In this document: positions 33,689 through 44,955 of the stretch, in pieces | Numbering within the stretch: the first letter of the stretch is position 1 | How the letters are laid out: each line of letters begins with the position of its first letter | Assembly (NCBI GenBank): GCA_026008535.1 | Contig: BRKX01000009.1 | Coordinates: 32,988,501 to 33,052,500 of the forward strand | DNA length: 64,000 nucleotides | Direction: 5' to 3' | DNA from: Perilla frutescens | Lineage: Eukaryota; Streptophyta; Magnoliopsida; Lamiales; Lamiaceae | Position numbers and translations under genes: made by a program | The notes under the pieces: model-generated | What the model saw: the letters and a program-made list of their open reading frames with translations, nothing else | Databases searched by the model: none | Told to the model about the DNA's origin: nothing

Positions 33689-36600
33689 TATAACACCCCA
33701 GATTTTCAGATAAGATTTAGAGGATTGATTAATGTTAATTAATTAGTTAAGGAAGAAATTTAATAAGTTAATTAAGGTTAGATGTCAGTCACGACTTTAG
33801 GAGTCAGTTTTCGTGAAAATCATCTTTTCGGAAAATATGATCTTAATTCTTTTATGGTCATTCATGGTCTCGTTAGAAAGGTTTTAACTCAAGGAGTATG
33901 CTAGTGTTTTTGAATTTTAATTCTGAAGTCATTTGAGTTCCCGGTGTTGAAATGCGTATTTAAAAGGCGAATGAATAGTAACTTTCGCGTGCGTTCGTAT
34001 TTTGAGAAATTTGTGAAATCCTCTTCATTGATCCGAGTTTAGTTTTGTCAGGCCCTTCTTATGGGAAATGACTCAAGAATTCCGTTGGCGTTCACGGATT
34101 TCCATTCTGAGGTCAATCGAACGCTCGGGAGCAAAATCTGTCAGTCTGAGTGAATACTAAAATGTAATTCCAAAAAGAGAATCTTTGCTCGTCTTTCTTC
34201 TGAAGACCCCGTCTTCTTCACGTTGCAAGTTCGGTCACTAGTATTCGAGCCAACGAGCCTCCCGGTAGTTTTAGATTTCGTGTCTAAGGTCATTTGGACC
34301 TCGACATCAAATAAAGTAGCTTTTAACCGAACCTGGGGTAACTTTCGCAGTACTTCCGCACTGCAATGGCTTCCAAGGGAAGCCAAAGATTCTCCTATAA
34401 ATAAGGGACCAGCCCTTTACCTTTCATTTACTCATTTACCACCCATTCACTTCTAAATCGAGAGAGTGAGAAGCTTTGAAAGCCGAGAAAGTTCTGTTGA
34501 AGTAAAAAACGTTTTTCGTGAGTGTTTTTAAAGACGACGAGCAGAGTGGCATGGAAGGAATGTGGTGAGGGAATGTGCTAGGGGCACCATTGGGTTGTAT
34601 CAGGCGGCTCTGCCGCCATTGCGCCTCGACGGGATGCAAAACTAACCACATTCCTTCGACGCACCTAACCTCGTCCATTCTTGTTCATCAGTCTCGACTC
34701 CATTTCTTTTCCGTCTTTTAAATTCCTCATTTACCTTCCATTCTTCATTATTGCTCCTTTACCTTCCTTCTAAGTTGTATTTCGATTTTTATTAAAGTTC
34801 CAAGTTAATAACGTTTATGTTATATTTTTCATTTTACTCTCGTTATTATTATTCTAGAGATTAGCCTCATCTATTCCGTTAAATTCCGTTCAAGCCATGT
34901 TTAACGATTTCATCATCATTCTAAATATTAAGAAGGATTATCGTGTTTATGCCATTATAATGCCAAAATTCTTTTAAAGTTAAAGCATGTTGTTGAACGT
35001 TAATTTCAAGTACATTGTTTTTAAGAAATTTCGGGTTAAGTGTTTTTCGTGTTCATCGAAAGAATCAACGAACATGAAGAACCCAGTTGAAGATCGTCCA
35101 GAACTGGGTTGAAGAGAGAGAAATGGAGAGAGCCCCGCGGAGAGGGGGTGCATAGCCCGTCGGGGCTAGGGTGCCCCGCCAGCGCACCCATGCACCGCGG
35201 CGGGGGGCTGTCCGCCGGCGCCTATGTGCGCCGCGGCGCCCTCTTCCTCCGTGTCATTTTCCGTCATTTCCAGCTATTTTTCGTACCCTCTTCCCGAGCT
35301 TTTCGAGCTTTTCAAATCATGTTATTCTCAAGCTATTTTCAAGTTTAAATTTTAGTGAAGCATTTTAGTTATTTTTGATTTATTTCGAATAAGTTATTCA
35401 AGTTATTTTCCGTCTAAAAATTTAGAAATCAAGTCGAGAAGTTCCTTAAATAAAATAAATCCTTCTCGGATCTTTATAAAGTCAAAAGGTCATGCTATCC
35501 ATGTTAATTCCTAGCTAAGGGTATTTTAGTTGGGTATTATTTAATTTCATGTTGTAGTTCGAAATCTTCGAAGGAGACCGCTAAGTCGATAATTCAACTT
35601 TTGTAGGAGGAATCGAGCCTCGGAGGAATACTAAAGAAGACCACCAACTCATTGCCTCATCTTCTGTCCAGTAATCGAGGTGGGTAAATCTATACTCATG
35701 TAAAGTTTGAGCTAATGAGCTCTAGAAGCATGTTAGGGCAAATGAGATATCCAATAAAGTATTTTGGCTCTGCCTTATTGATCTATGTGCAAGGAAGGAA
35801 GGAAAGGATGATATTATGTTTTAATTGAGCTCTCGAGCATGTTTAGAAATGCTAGAAATATTAAAGTATTATTTATGCTTAGCATGAGATGTTTTAAATT
35901 GTGTTTAGTTACGATTCGTATTTATTTTCGTTCATCTCCTCGTATTGAATGTTTATGCTTGTTAAGCTCGTATAATTAAGAATTAAGGGTTGCCTTGTTA
36001 GGGTAGCATTAAATCCCTTGTAGGCCGAGATCATGCAATATTAAAGGTTTAGCCCTTAGACGTTTCTCTATGATTGGTTTTGCTAGCAATATTAGGGAGG
36101 GAAGAAACTTAGCATTTCGCTTAAGTAGGATTTGAGCTCAGAACTTTTAAGGGAGTAACTGCTGGGTCTTTTCCCTCACAAACTCATTTGGATATTTGAG
36201 GTAATCCCTCTTCTATCCTATGGCATGCCGAAGGGTACAGTTGACGTTAGGTTTGAGCCAGGATGGGCCCAAAAAGAAAAGAAAAGATTTTGCGGATATG
36301 GAGATGGCTTTTGCGTTTTGCTCGCCATATATCGTCAGTTAATTATTGGATATCTTGAAGTTTATTAAAGTGTTTCATTAAAACCCACTAAGTACATTAG
36401 TGCTCATGCCCCCTCTTTTTCAAATGTTTTACAGGTTGAGATGCTGAGGGTGTTGGTGGCTGTGGATGTGGGTTGGCTGTCGAGATTGTTTTGCTATTAC
36501 CTAAGATTTTCTTGAAATCCCACTCTGTGATCTGCTACTCTGATACAATCATTCTAATTATGTTTAAAGTTCTATTATGATTATCAAGACTCTATGAATA

Positions 36601-36946
36601 TTTTCGCAGACATGATTATATGAGTATAAGATGCATACTAAGTTTTATTTCTACTTCTCGAGTATGATTTCCTTTCACCTATAACGGGGCTTATACGCAT
36701 TAATATCTATTATCGTTTCGACCTATGGATGGGTCTATACTGAATGGTATCAGCCTAATTAACCGTTTCATTCCGCTTGAGCATGCTCCCATTTTACTAA
36801 AAGTAAACCCGAGTACCATCGTCTATTCCTCAAAAGCATATCCCGATTGTAAAACCTCCTTATGAATCTCCCGTCTTACTTCATTATTCCCTTAATAACA
36901 CCCCGTCCCCATTCGTTAACGCCTATCTCGGGATCGAGCTGTTATG
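33689..36946 (+). repeat. 3' LTR of old Tekay element (3258 bp)
   Basis: Starts TATAACACCCC where the 5' copy has TGTAACACCCC, and ends TTATG where the 5' copy has TTACA. Both terminal dinucleotides are mutated. TATA box at 34396-34403. The GC-rich block is about 30 bases shorter than in the 5' LTR. Confidence 0.92.
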
Positions 36947-37080
36947 ATGTATTCACCTGAAAATATAGACCCGAAAGCATGCTATCGGGTCAATATTGAC
37001 CCAAAAAGCATGTTATCGGGTCAATATTAACCCGAAAAGCATGTTATCGAGTCAATCTAAATCCAAAAATGTTGGAATAA
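36947..37080. repeat. 30-31 bp tandem array, right part
   Basis: About three and a half units of gcatgttatcgggtcaatat plus aacccgaaaa (31 bp period; units near 36977, 37008, 37039). This is the continuation of the array at 13848-13995. Confidence 0.8.
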
Positions 37081-37648
37081 TATAGTCGATAATATACCCG
37101 AATTTCAAATTCTAATGACAAATATACGTATGAAAATCATTAAATTCAATATTTTTAAGGTATGCCCATGATTTAATTCGGGTAGAATGTTGTCGGGCAA
37201 AAAAATGTGGAGCGTTCACTTTCGGATTTATATACTCTCGTTTGTGTCTCTATTTTTTTTAAACTATTATTTTTTTTAATTAAACAAAAGTTAAAAGGTT
37301 GAGTCAAATTTTTCCAAAGGATCCACCATTTTTAGTAAGGACATATATGAGATAACATTAGAGTTTGGTTAAAAAAGGTGGAATTATTGGTTTTGGTTAG
37401 AAAAGATTTTTTCTATTCTCATTTGGTCACAAAGATCCATTTACACTTACCTTTTTCTTTTTCACTTTTACAAATTACGGGGTTAATTGCAATTTTAATT
37501 GTTATTTTTTAGTAAATTTGAATTAACTAGGAATAGTTGAAATATTTAAGGTTATCTAAATTACTATGAATCAAAGGACAAAGTCATTATTACAACATTT
37601 TAAAAATAATGTCAAAATTATAAATTGAAGGAAGTGTGATAATTAAAA
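37081..37648. other. AT-rich DNA, nothing recognised
   Basis: No reading frame, repeat or element end that I can support. Confidence 0.5.
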
Positions 37649-37916
37649 ATCAACGCGTTGACTGAGTCAACCCGTAAAAAAAATCCGTCAAAATTAGTAT
37701 CAACTGTAACACTAAAGAGTACTACCCAAAAGTCCAAAAGTATCATATGTGTACATAAAAAAGTATGGGCCAGAAAAAAAAATCGACAAAATCACTAACA
37801 CTAAAATATATCACTCAAAATTCAAAAATTATCACATGTATCCTTAAAAAATATTACCTTATTTTGATATTTTTGTTACGGGTTGACAGGGTCAATGCGT
37901 ATTGACCCGCGTTGAT
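37649..37916. mobile_element. MITE-like inverted-repeat element
   Basis: The left arm atcaacgcgttgactgagtc (37649 on, reaching cccgtaa at 37677) is mirrored on the right by ttacgggttgac (37876-37887) and cccgcgttgat (37906-37916), with an extra gggtcaatgcgtatt inside the right arm. The interior is AT-rich and non-coding, total about 268 bp. Size and structure fit a miniature inverted-repeat element. A clear target duplication is not visible, so the class is uncertain. Confidence 0.45.
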
Positions 37917-38068
37917 AATCTAATGTGGACCTCGTACACAAGAGAATTGGCTTTACTATTATAATTCATTTAGTTTTTTTATCTCGTTGGAAACTAATAA
38001 TACCTATCTAAGGAATTCTAAACGTCAATTATAGTTTGATGTCTAACATTTTAACTTTTAAACAAAAG
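37917..38068. other. AT-rich spacer
   Basis: Short spacer ending in AAAAG (38064-38068), the left target-duplication copy of the solo LTR. Confidence 0.5.
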
Positions 38069-39017
38069 TGACAGATGTGTATTTTACACAACTTTTGGAT
38101 ATGAATTGATGTTCTTTATTATGTGAAGTTCTGTATTTTATGTAGTTTTTGTGCTCATTTTATTATCATTTGGAGTTTTTGATGTGTTTGCTAGTTTTGC
38201 AGTAAATGTTGTGATTTCATTACATATTTGAAGCAAAAGTAGTGAATATGGGCAAGAGGAGTTGAAGGGATGTTTAATTAAGTCTTTGGGCTTAATTAAA
38301 TACTTAATAGAAGCCTAATAGACCGGATAAAGATATCAAAATACAAAGAAATCCGAAGCCCAACTCGAAGCAGAGGTGGGTCGACCTAGGAGAGCTCGGT
38401 CAACCCGACCCAGTGTAATTTCTGAAAGAGTGGATCAAACTGGCTCAGTTGGCTCGCCCGAATGGCTTGGTTGACCCGGGTGTGATGGATTCCCGAAAAC
38501 TTGATTTTCTCACTCCAATTTAGGATTTTTAACCTACATATAAAAACCTTCATTTTGATACATGCCAAAGACAACATTGGACGCACATTGGAACAAGTGA
38601 TAGACGCCCAAGACATCACACGCATGTCCAAAGAGAGAAGAAAGAAGAGGAAGTTGTCGTCTACTCAATAGGAGATGTCAAGGTTGTTAAAGACAAAGTA
38701 CCATTGCGGAGAAGACGGAGTCACCGAATTATATCTTGTTTTCGGTTTTCTTTATTTTCTATTGTCATGAATACTGGAACTCTATTTATGCTTATTTATT
38801 TTATTATGTCTAGCTAAATTTGTAGCTAGGTTTTAGGGATTGGAACCTATGGATTTTTATATATAATTTGATTATTTTTTCTTCCTGCTATTTCTAGGGG
38901 TTTGATTTCTATGGAATAATTTATATCTTGTATGAATGCTTGATCACCATTTATGCATGCTAGTTGTTAATCTGAAGCATTGATCAGAGAAATATTAATG
39001 ATAGAAAGATAGAAATA
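38069..39017 (+). repeat. Solo Ty3/gypsy LTR, left part (split by SIRE)
   Basis: Begins TGACAGATGTG at 38069. The matching right end is TAGCGTGTCA at 49178, giving inverted termini TGACA/TGTCA. Flanks AAAAG (38064-38068) and AAATG (49179-49183) are an imperfect duplication. No primer site or coding sequence follows, so this is a solo LTR of about 1.47 kb once the inserted SIRE element is removed. A TATA-like cctacatataaaaacc is near 38532. Confidence 0.7.
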
Positions 39018-39680
39018 TGTTAGTGCCATCTGCACTAAGGTGTTCGGGATTGTCATTATCTGTCTAGAAACTAAGGCAATTTCAAAAGAATACAAAAAGG
39101 TTTTGGTTATTCATGTTCGAATACAATATTCTGGAGATTTCTGTAAACATTACTCTGCCAATCCGATTGAAGATAAATATATGTACTTAATCATGTTCAG
39201 AGACATGATCATGTACATGGTTGTCCAAAGAGTTTACAAGAGACATGCCATGCTAGATTCTAGAAGTTGAAGCTGCAGATTCAAGATGGATGTTTCAGAA
39301 TAGAAGCTGCCTTGTTCGTGATGGAGATCAAGAAGGAAAGAAGAAGTTCTATTTGAGGAAGACATCTAAACTAGAAAAGTCCGATTTATTTAAGGAAATT
39401 TGTTTAAGTCACTATTCAGTTTAGTGAAAGAGGTTGAATCGGGTAGGAAACGGGTCGAGTGATGGGAGTCTTCGTGTAATAACCTTTGTAACCTTTCAAT
39501 GGAGTAGTAAATTGTTTCTCACGGACTTGATAAGTCCCCCTGACATAGATCAGTTGATCGAACAGGGTTACCAACCTCATGTTCTTTATTTGCTCAAGTT
39601 TTTACATTATGACCTTACATGTTCACAACAATGTTCAAGTACATGATGATGAACATGACTGCACAGTTTATGTAACTTCA
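39018..39680 (+). repeat. 5' LTR of SIRE element, internally deleted (663 bp)
   Basis: TGTTAGTGCC...AACTTCA. Compared with the 3' LTR (939 bp) it is missing most of the stretch equivalent to about 48095-48410, including the TATA box. It joins near 39395-39412 (ttgtttaagtcactattcag). Confidence 0.9.
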
Positions 39681-39682
39681 AT

Positions 39683-39694
39683 TGGTACCAGGGC
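39683..39694 (+). other. Decayed primer binding site, tRNA-iMet type
   Basis: TGGTACCAGGGC, two mismatches from TGGTATCAGAGC, two bases after the 5' LTR end. Confidence 0.75.
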
Positions 39695-39771
39695 GGGTCG
39701 CATTTGGTATTAATGCCAAAAGATTCCTGAAAGCTACATATCTGCATGAAGGGTTTGGTTACATTCCAGCT

Positions 39772-41511
39772 ATGAGTGCAATCAAAGAAGAATGATCCAC
39801 TGTCAGACCACCACTACTAGAAGACAACAACTATCCATACTGAAAAGTAAGGATGATGGCGTTTCTGAGATCTCTTGATGAACTCGCATGGAAAAGTGTC
39901 ACTGAAGGATGGGAAAAACCAACTGTTGCCAAAGAAGGAAGGCATGTGGAGATTGAAGAAGGAGAATGGATTGTGCTACAGAAGAACTGGTACAATGTCA
40001 ACTCTAAAACTCTAAAGGCAATATTCTCTGTAGTGGATCTTGAAACATTCAGCCTTATCTCAACCTATGAGACTGCTAAAGTTGCATGGGATATTCTTGA
40101 AACTATCTTTGAAGGGACTAGTTCTGTGAGGTTGTCAAGACTTCAAAATCTGACTTCAAAGTTTGAAAGTTTCAGAATGGAAGAATCTGAATCTATTGGT
40201 GAGTTTAATGCTAGATTAAGGAGCATATCAAATGAAAGTTTTGCTCTAGGAGAACCTATCAGCAATGAAAAGCTTGTAAGGAAGGTTCTCAGATCTCTTC
40301 TAAAGAAGTTTACCTACAAAGTTACTGCCATAGAGGAAGCCAAGGACATCAAGAGTATGAGTCTTAATGAACTGATGGGATCATTAAGAACGTTCGAGAT
40401 GAATCTTGAAGATGATGACAGTAGCTCAAGGAAGAAAAGTATTGCTCTTAAAGCTGAAGTTTCTGATAATGTTCCTGAACATGTACAGAAACAAAAACAT
40501 GTACTTGATTCAGAAATAATGAATAATATGATACTTATGACCAAGAACTTTAGTCGAATTCTTAAGAGAGTAAATAGACAGTCTTTCAGAATATCAAACA
40601 GCAGAAGACAAAAACCTGGAACTTCTCAGCAAGATAGAAACTCCAACAGTGAGCAGAAAGAGTTTCAACCATCAAATACAAAGAGAGGAATTCAGTGCAG
40701 AGAGTGTGATGGTTTTGGACATATTCGAGTAGAATGTGCCAACACTCTGAAGAAGAATAAAAAGAACTATAATGTCTCTCTGAGTGATAATGATTCTGAA
40801 AGTAGCAGTGAATCATAAGAAGAGACCTATGTCTTTACAGCAAAAGTCTCAAAGTTCCAGGATCCTTTCAAACATGCAGATGAAGATGAAGACTCAGACA
40901 ATGATGATGTCAGTAATGTGGAGTTTATTCAAACATATAAGGAGATGTATGAAAAATGGCTTGAAGTAGCTAAGATCAACAAAACTCTACAATCTCAGAA
41001 CAAAGATCTTCTCAAAGAAAAGGAGAATTTGATCAAGTTTGATAGAGAACAGAAGGCCATTATCCAATAGCAGAAGAAGGAGGTTGAAGAACTGACTACA
41101 GAGCTAAAGTCCATCAAAAGGAATGTCAACATGCTGAACAATGGAGCTGAAAATCTTGATAAGATTCTTACTAATCCAGGACATTCTGGGAAAAGTCATC
41201 CAGATCTTAGATACAATGGTGCAAAATCCAAGACAGTGTTTGTCACAGCCAGTACATGCCAGACAGTGCATGTACAAAATAATGTTCAAGCCATCCAGAA
41301 GAACATTAATAAAAAGATAACTACTAATAATGGCAACAGGAAAAGAATTATCTGTCACTATTGTGAAGAAAAAGGCCACATTTGACCACACTTTGATAAG
41401 TATCTCTTTGATCTGAAAAGAATAAAGAGAAGATTTATGGCTCAGCATTCCAGCAACACTCAAAAGAGAATAACTACTCAACAAAGAAAGAAGCCTGCAC
41501 AGAAAAAGTAA
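39772..41511 (+). pseudogene. SIRE-type Gag
   Basis: The in-frame ATG is 39772 (MSAIKEE), followed by RPPLLEDNNYPY and VRMMAFLRSLDELAW, a usual SIRE gag opening. Stops at 39793 and 39841 (TGA, the second in place of Trp in YPYxKVR) break the N-terminus. The long open part then runs to 40818: gag core (TAKVAWDILETIFEGTSSVR, SRLQNLTSKFESFRMEESES) and first zinc knuckle CRECDGFGHIRVEC. After a TAA (40816-40818) the same frame continues with an acidic patch, a coiled-coil segment (LEVAKINKTLQSQNKDLLKE) and a second knuckle CHYCEEKGHI. It ends at TAA 41509-41511, directly before protease in the same frame. The coiled-coil tail is typical of the clade. Confidence 0.85.
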
Positions 41512-44500
41512 TGGGTTATCAAGCAAACTAGTCTAATTGTTCAGACTTTGTTAAGAGTTGAAGATAAAGGAAGCTGGAACATTGACAATGGTTGTTCAAG
41601 ACACATGATAGGAGATTTCTCTGTGATGCAGAATCTGAAAGCTTGCTCGTCAGATTTTGTTACCTTTGGAGATGGAAAGAGAGGTAAAGTTATGGGAAAA
41701 GAGAACTGACTGATGATGGACTCAGAGCTAATCTGATAAGTATCAGTCAACTCTGTGATGATGATATGACTGTAGTCTTTACCAAGGAAAGCTGAAAAGT
41801 CATGAATAAGAATAATGACTTATTCGTGGAAGGGAAGAGATCAGCTGACAACTGTAATTAGCTACACGTTTCTGCACAATGTTCTTTAACATGTTAAAGA
41901 ACATCTATTGAAGAGTCAGAGATCTGGCATCAGAAACTTGGACACATCAACTTCAGAAATCTACAGAAGATCGTCAGTAAAGAGATTGTCAGAGGGCTAC
42001 CTCAAATAAGAATTGACAGAGACAAAGTCTGTGGTCCATGTCAGATTGGGAAACAGTCCATATCTCAACATAAAGAAGTGCAAGACAGAACTTCCAAGAG
42101 AATTCTAGATCTCATTCATATGGATCTAATGGGGCCTATGGCTGTGGAAAGCTATGGAGGAAAGAAGTATGTCCTTATCTGCATTGATGATTACTCAAGG
42201 TTTACTTGGGTTGATTTTCTCAGAGACAAGAGTGAAGCTTTCACAGCATTCAAGAGATTAGCCTGCAAAATCACAGTTGAGAAGGATGATCAGATTATCA
42301 GAATCAGAAGTGATCATGGCAAGGAATTTGAGAACCAGTACCTTAATACATTCTGCAGTGAGAATGGTATCAGTCATGCGTACTCAGCCCCAAAAACTCC
42401 TCAACATAATGGAGTTGTTGAAAGGGAAAATAGAACTCTCCATGAGATGGCCAGGACCATGATTGTTTCTAAAGGAGTTGCTACAATGTTCTGGGCAGAA
42501 GCTATCAACACAGCATGCCACATCAGCAACAGAGTTCATCTCAGACCAGGTACTACTCCATATGAGATTTGGAATTAAAAGAAGACAACAATTAAGTACT
42601 TTCATATGTTTAGAACCACATGTTATATTCTCAATGATACAGAGTATCTCAACAAGATGAACAAAAGATGAGTTGAATGGATGTTTGTTGGATACTCCAG
42701 AAACAATAAATCATACAGGATTTACAACAAAGACACAAAGGCTGTAATTGAGACAGTCAATGTCAGATTTGATAATTAGGACAATACTGTCAATACTCCT
42801 GAAGATGATATTCACACGGATGTGTTCGAACATCCTAAGGTTTATGATGATACAGACAAACAAGCTGAAGAACAGATAATAAGATATAGAATGCCTTTGA
42901 AGTAAATCATCAAAAATCATCCTACTTCAGAAGTAATAGGAGACATTTATGAAGGAAGGATGACCATGAGCACTCTCAGAAAAAGGATGTATGATGAAAT
43001 ATCCTATGTCTATTTCACTTCCAAGATTGAACCCAAGAACATCCAAGAAATTTTTCAAGATGACTACTGGATAGAAGTCATGCAGAAAGAACTTCTTCAG
43101 TTCAGAAAGAATGATGTCTGGGATCTAGTGCAGATACCTGAAGGAGTCAACATTGTTGGAACCAAGTGGATTTTCAAGAACAAGACTGATGAAGCTGGAA
43201 ATATTACAAGAAACAAAGCTAAACTAGTTGCACAAGGTTATTCTCAGATAGAAGGCATTGATTTTGATGAAACCGTTGCTCTAGTTACAAGGATTGAATC
43301 AATCAGACTTCTTCTAGCCATGGCATGCACATGAAGTTCAAACTATATCAGATGGATGTCACGAGTGCTTTTCTGAATGGATTCTTGAAGAAGGATGTGT
43401 TTGTAGCATAGCCTAAAGGATTTAAAGATCCACATCATCCAGAGTTTGTGTTTAAACTAAAGAAGGCATTATATGGCTTAAAGTAAGCTCATCGGGCATG
43501 GTATGAAAGACTGGCTACATATCTAGTAAGCAAGGGATACAATAGAGAACGAGAAGACGGAACACTATTCATCAGGAAGGAAAAATCACAAAGAATTGTG
43601 GTTGAAGTATATGTGGATGATATAGTATTTGGATCAATGTCTGATAAGATGGTCAAGGACTTCATCAGAGACATGGAAACTAAATTTGAGATGAGCCTCG
43701 TTGGAGATCTAAAATATATCTTAGGACTCCAGATAAAGCAGCTAGAAGAAGGGATTTTTATCTCTCAATCTAAGTACGCCAAAAACTTGGTGAAAAAGTT
43801 TGAGCTTGAAAATTCAAAACACAAACGAACTCCTATCAACACTACTGTCAAGATTGGAAAAGATGATGCAGGAACTGAAGTTGATCAAACTCTCTACAGA
43901 AACATGATTGGTAGTCTCCTATATCTCACTGCAACCAGACCAGATATAGCATACAGTGTGAGTGTGTGAGCAAGATATCAGTCCTGTCCTAAGGAGAGTC
44001 ACATGAAGGCTGTTAAGAATATCATCAAGTACATCAATGGAACTGCTGATTATGGTTTATGGTATACTTCAGATATAAACGCAAGTATTACTGCATATTG
44101 TGATGCTGATTGGGCTGGATCTCCAGATGACAGAAAAATCACTTCAGGTGCTTGTTTCTTTTTAGGAAACAATGTTGTTTCTTGGTTCAGTAAGAAGCAG
44201 AACTGCATATTCCTATCTACAGCAGAAGCAAAATACATTGCAGCAGGGAGCAGCTCTACTCAGATCATCTGGATGATGCAGATGATTAAATACTATGAAG
44301 TTAGTCATGATACTCCTATTCTGTACTGTGATAATATAAGTGCTATCAATATCTCAAAGAATCCAGTACAACATTCGAGGATTAAACATATAGACATCAG
44401 ACATCACTTTGTCAGAGAGCTGGTTGAAGAAGAAGTGCTAAAGATTGAACACATGAAGACTGAAGATCAACTAGCTTATTTGTTCACCAAGGGATTGGCT

Positions 44501-44554
44501 TCAGCTCAATTTGAGAAACTCAGAGCAGCCCTTAGGGTGTGCTTGGTTCAGTAA
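41512..44554 (+). pseudogene. SIRE-type Pol (protease, integrase, RT, RNase H)
   Basis: Protease core NIDNGCSRHMIGDFSVM (Asn in place of the usual Ser after the catalytic Asp). GAG-pre-integrase: WHQKLGHINFRNLQKIV, CGPCQIGKQS. Integrase: HMDLMGPMAVESYGGKKYVL, IDDYSRFTWVDFLR, RSDHGKEFEN, PKTPQHNGVVERENR. RT: VGTKWIFKNKTDEAGNITRN, KAKLVAQGYSQIEGIDFDE, then the box VEVYVDDIVFGS. RNase H: YCDADWAGSPDDRKITSGAC, SWFSKKQNCIFLSTAEAKYI, and KHIDIRHHFVRELVEE. Frameshifts lie between protease and integrase (about 41700-41900) and near 43330. Stops include TGA at 41707, TAA at 42576, TAG at 42778 and TGA at 43966. RNase H is the best preserved part. Confidence 0.88.
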
Positions 44555-44955
44555 GACCAAGAAGAGGGGGGTATGAGTGTGACTATTTTACACTCAGTAG
44601 GAGAGAACCATTCCTGCATAAAGGGACTGAACATTCCCATAAATGTTTCTACGGATGTACATGATCATGATTCAAACCCTGAGTACATCTTTGTCAACGG
44701 CTAGTTCTAACGTGCTATCATCATGTCTGATTTTCTGAGATTTTCCTTCGATTTCTTAGCCTAACGGAAACCTGAGAATGGAATACTCTCTTATATATGC
44801 TTTTAGCCATTTAGAGAGAACGTTCACTTTTCAAAATTTTGAAATCAATAAACCCTTTTCTCTCGATAAATCCTCTGAGTTTTCTGAAGATTCACTCCAT
44901 TATTTGCCATTGATTTTCTTGCTGTTTCACCTCATCATATACCCATATATTTTCA

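Larger units (their letters stand above)
13996..36946 (+). mobile_element. Older, broken Tekay-type chromovirus with nested Athila
   Basis: LTRs lie at 13996-17283 and 33689-36946, with an iMet primer site, gag, protease, RT, RNase H, integrase and a C-terminal chromodomain in order. Many stops and frameshifts are present. It is flanked by ATGAA (13991-13995) and ATGTA (36947-36951), an imperfect 5 bp target duplication. The 3' LTR ends have mutated from TG...CA to TA...TG. The first 300 bases of the LTRs differ by roughly 6% by eye, so it is much older than the Tekay element at 470-10002. A 10.3 kb Athila-type element interrupts it at 19731-30063. It also has a decayed reading frame upstream of gag. 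Confidence 0.92.
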
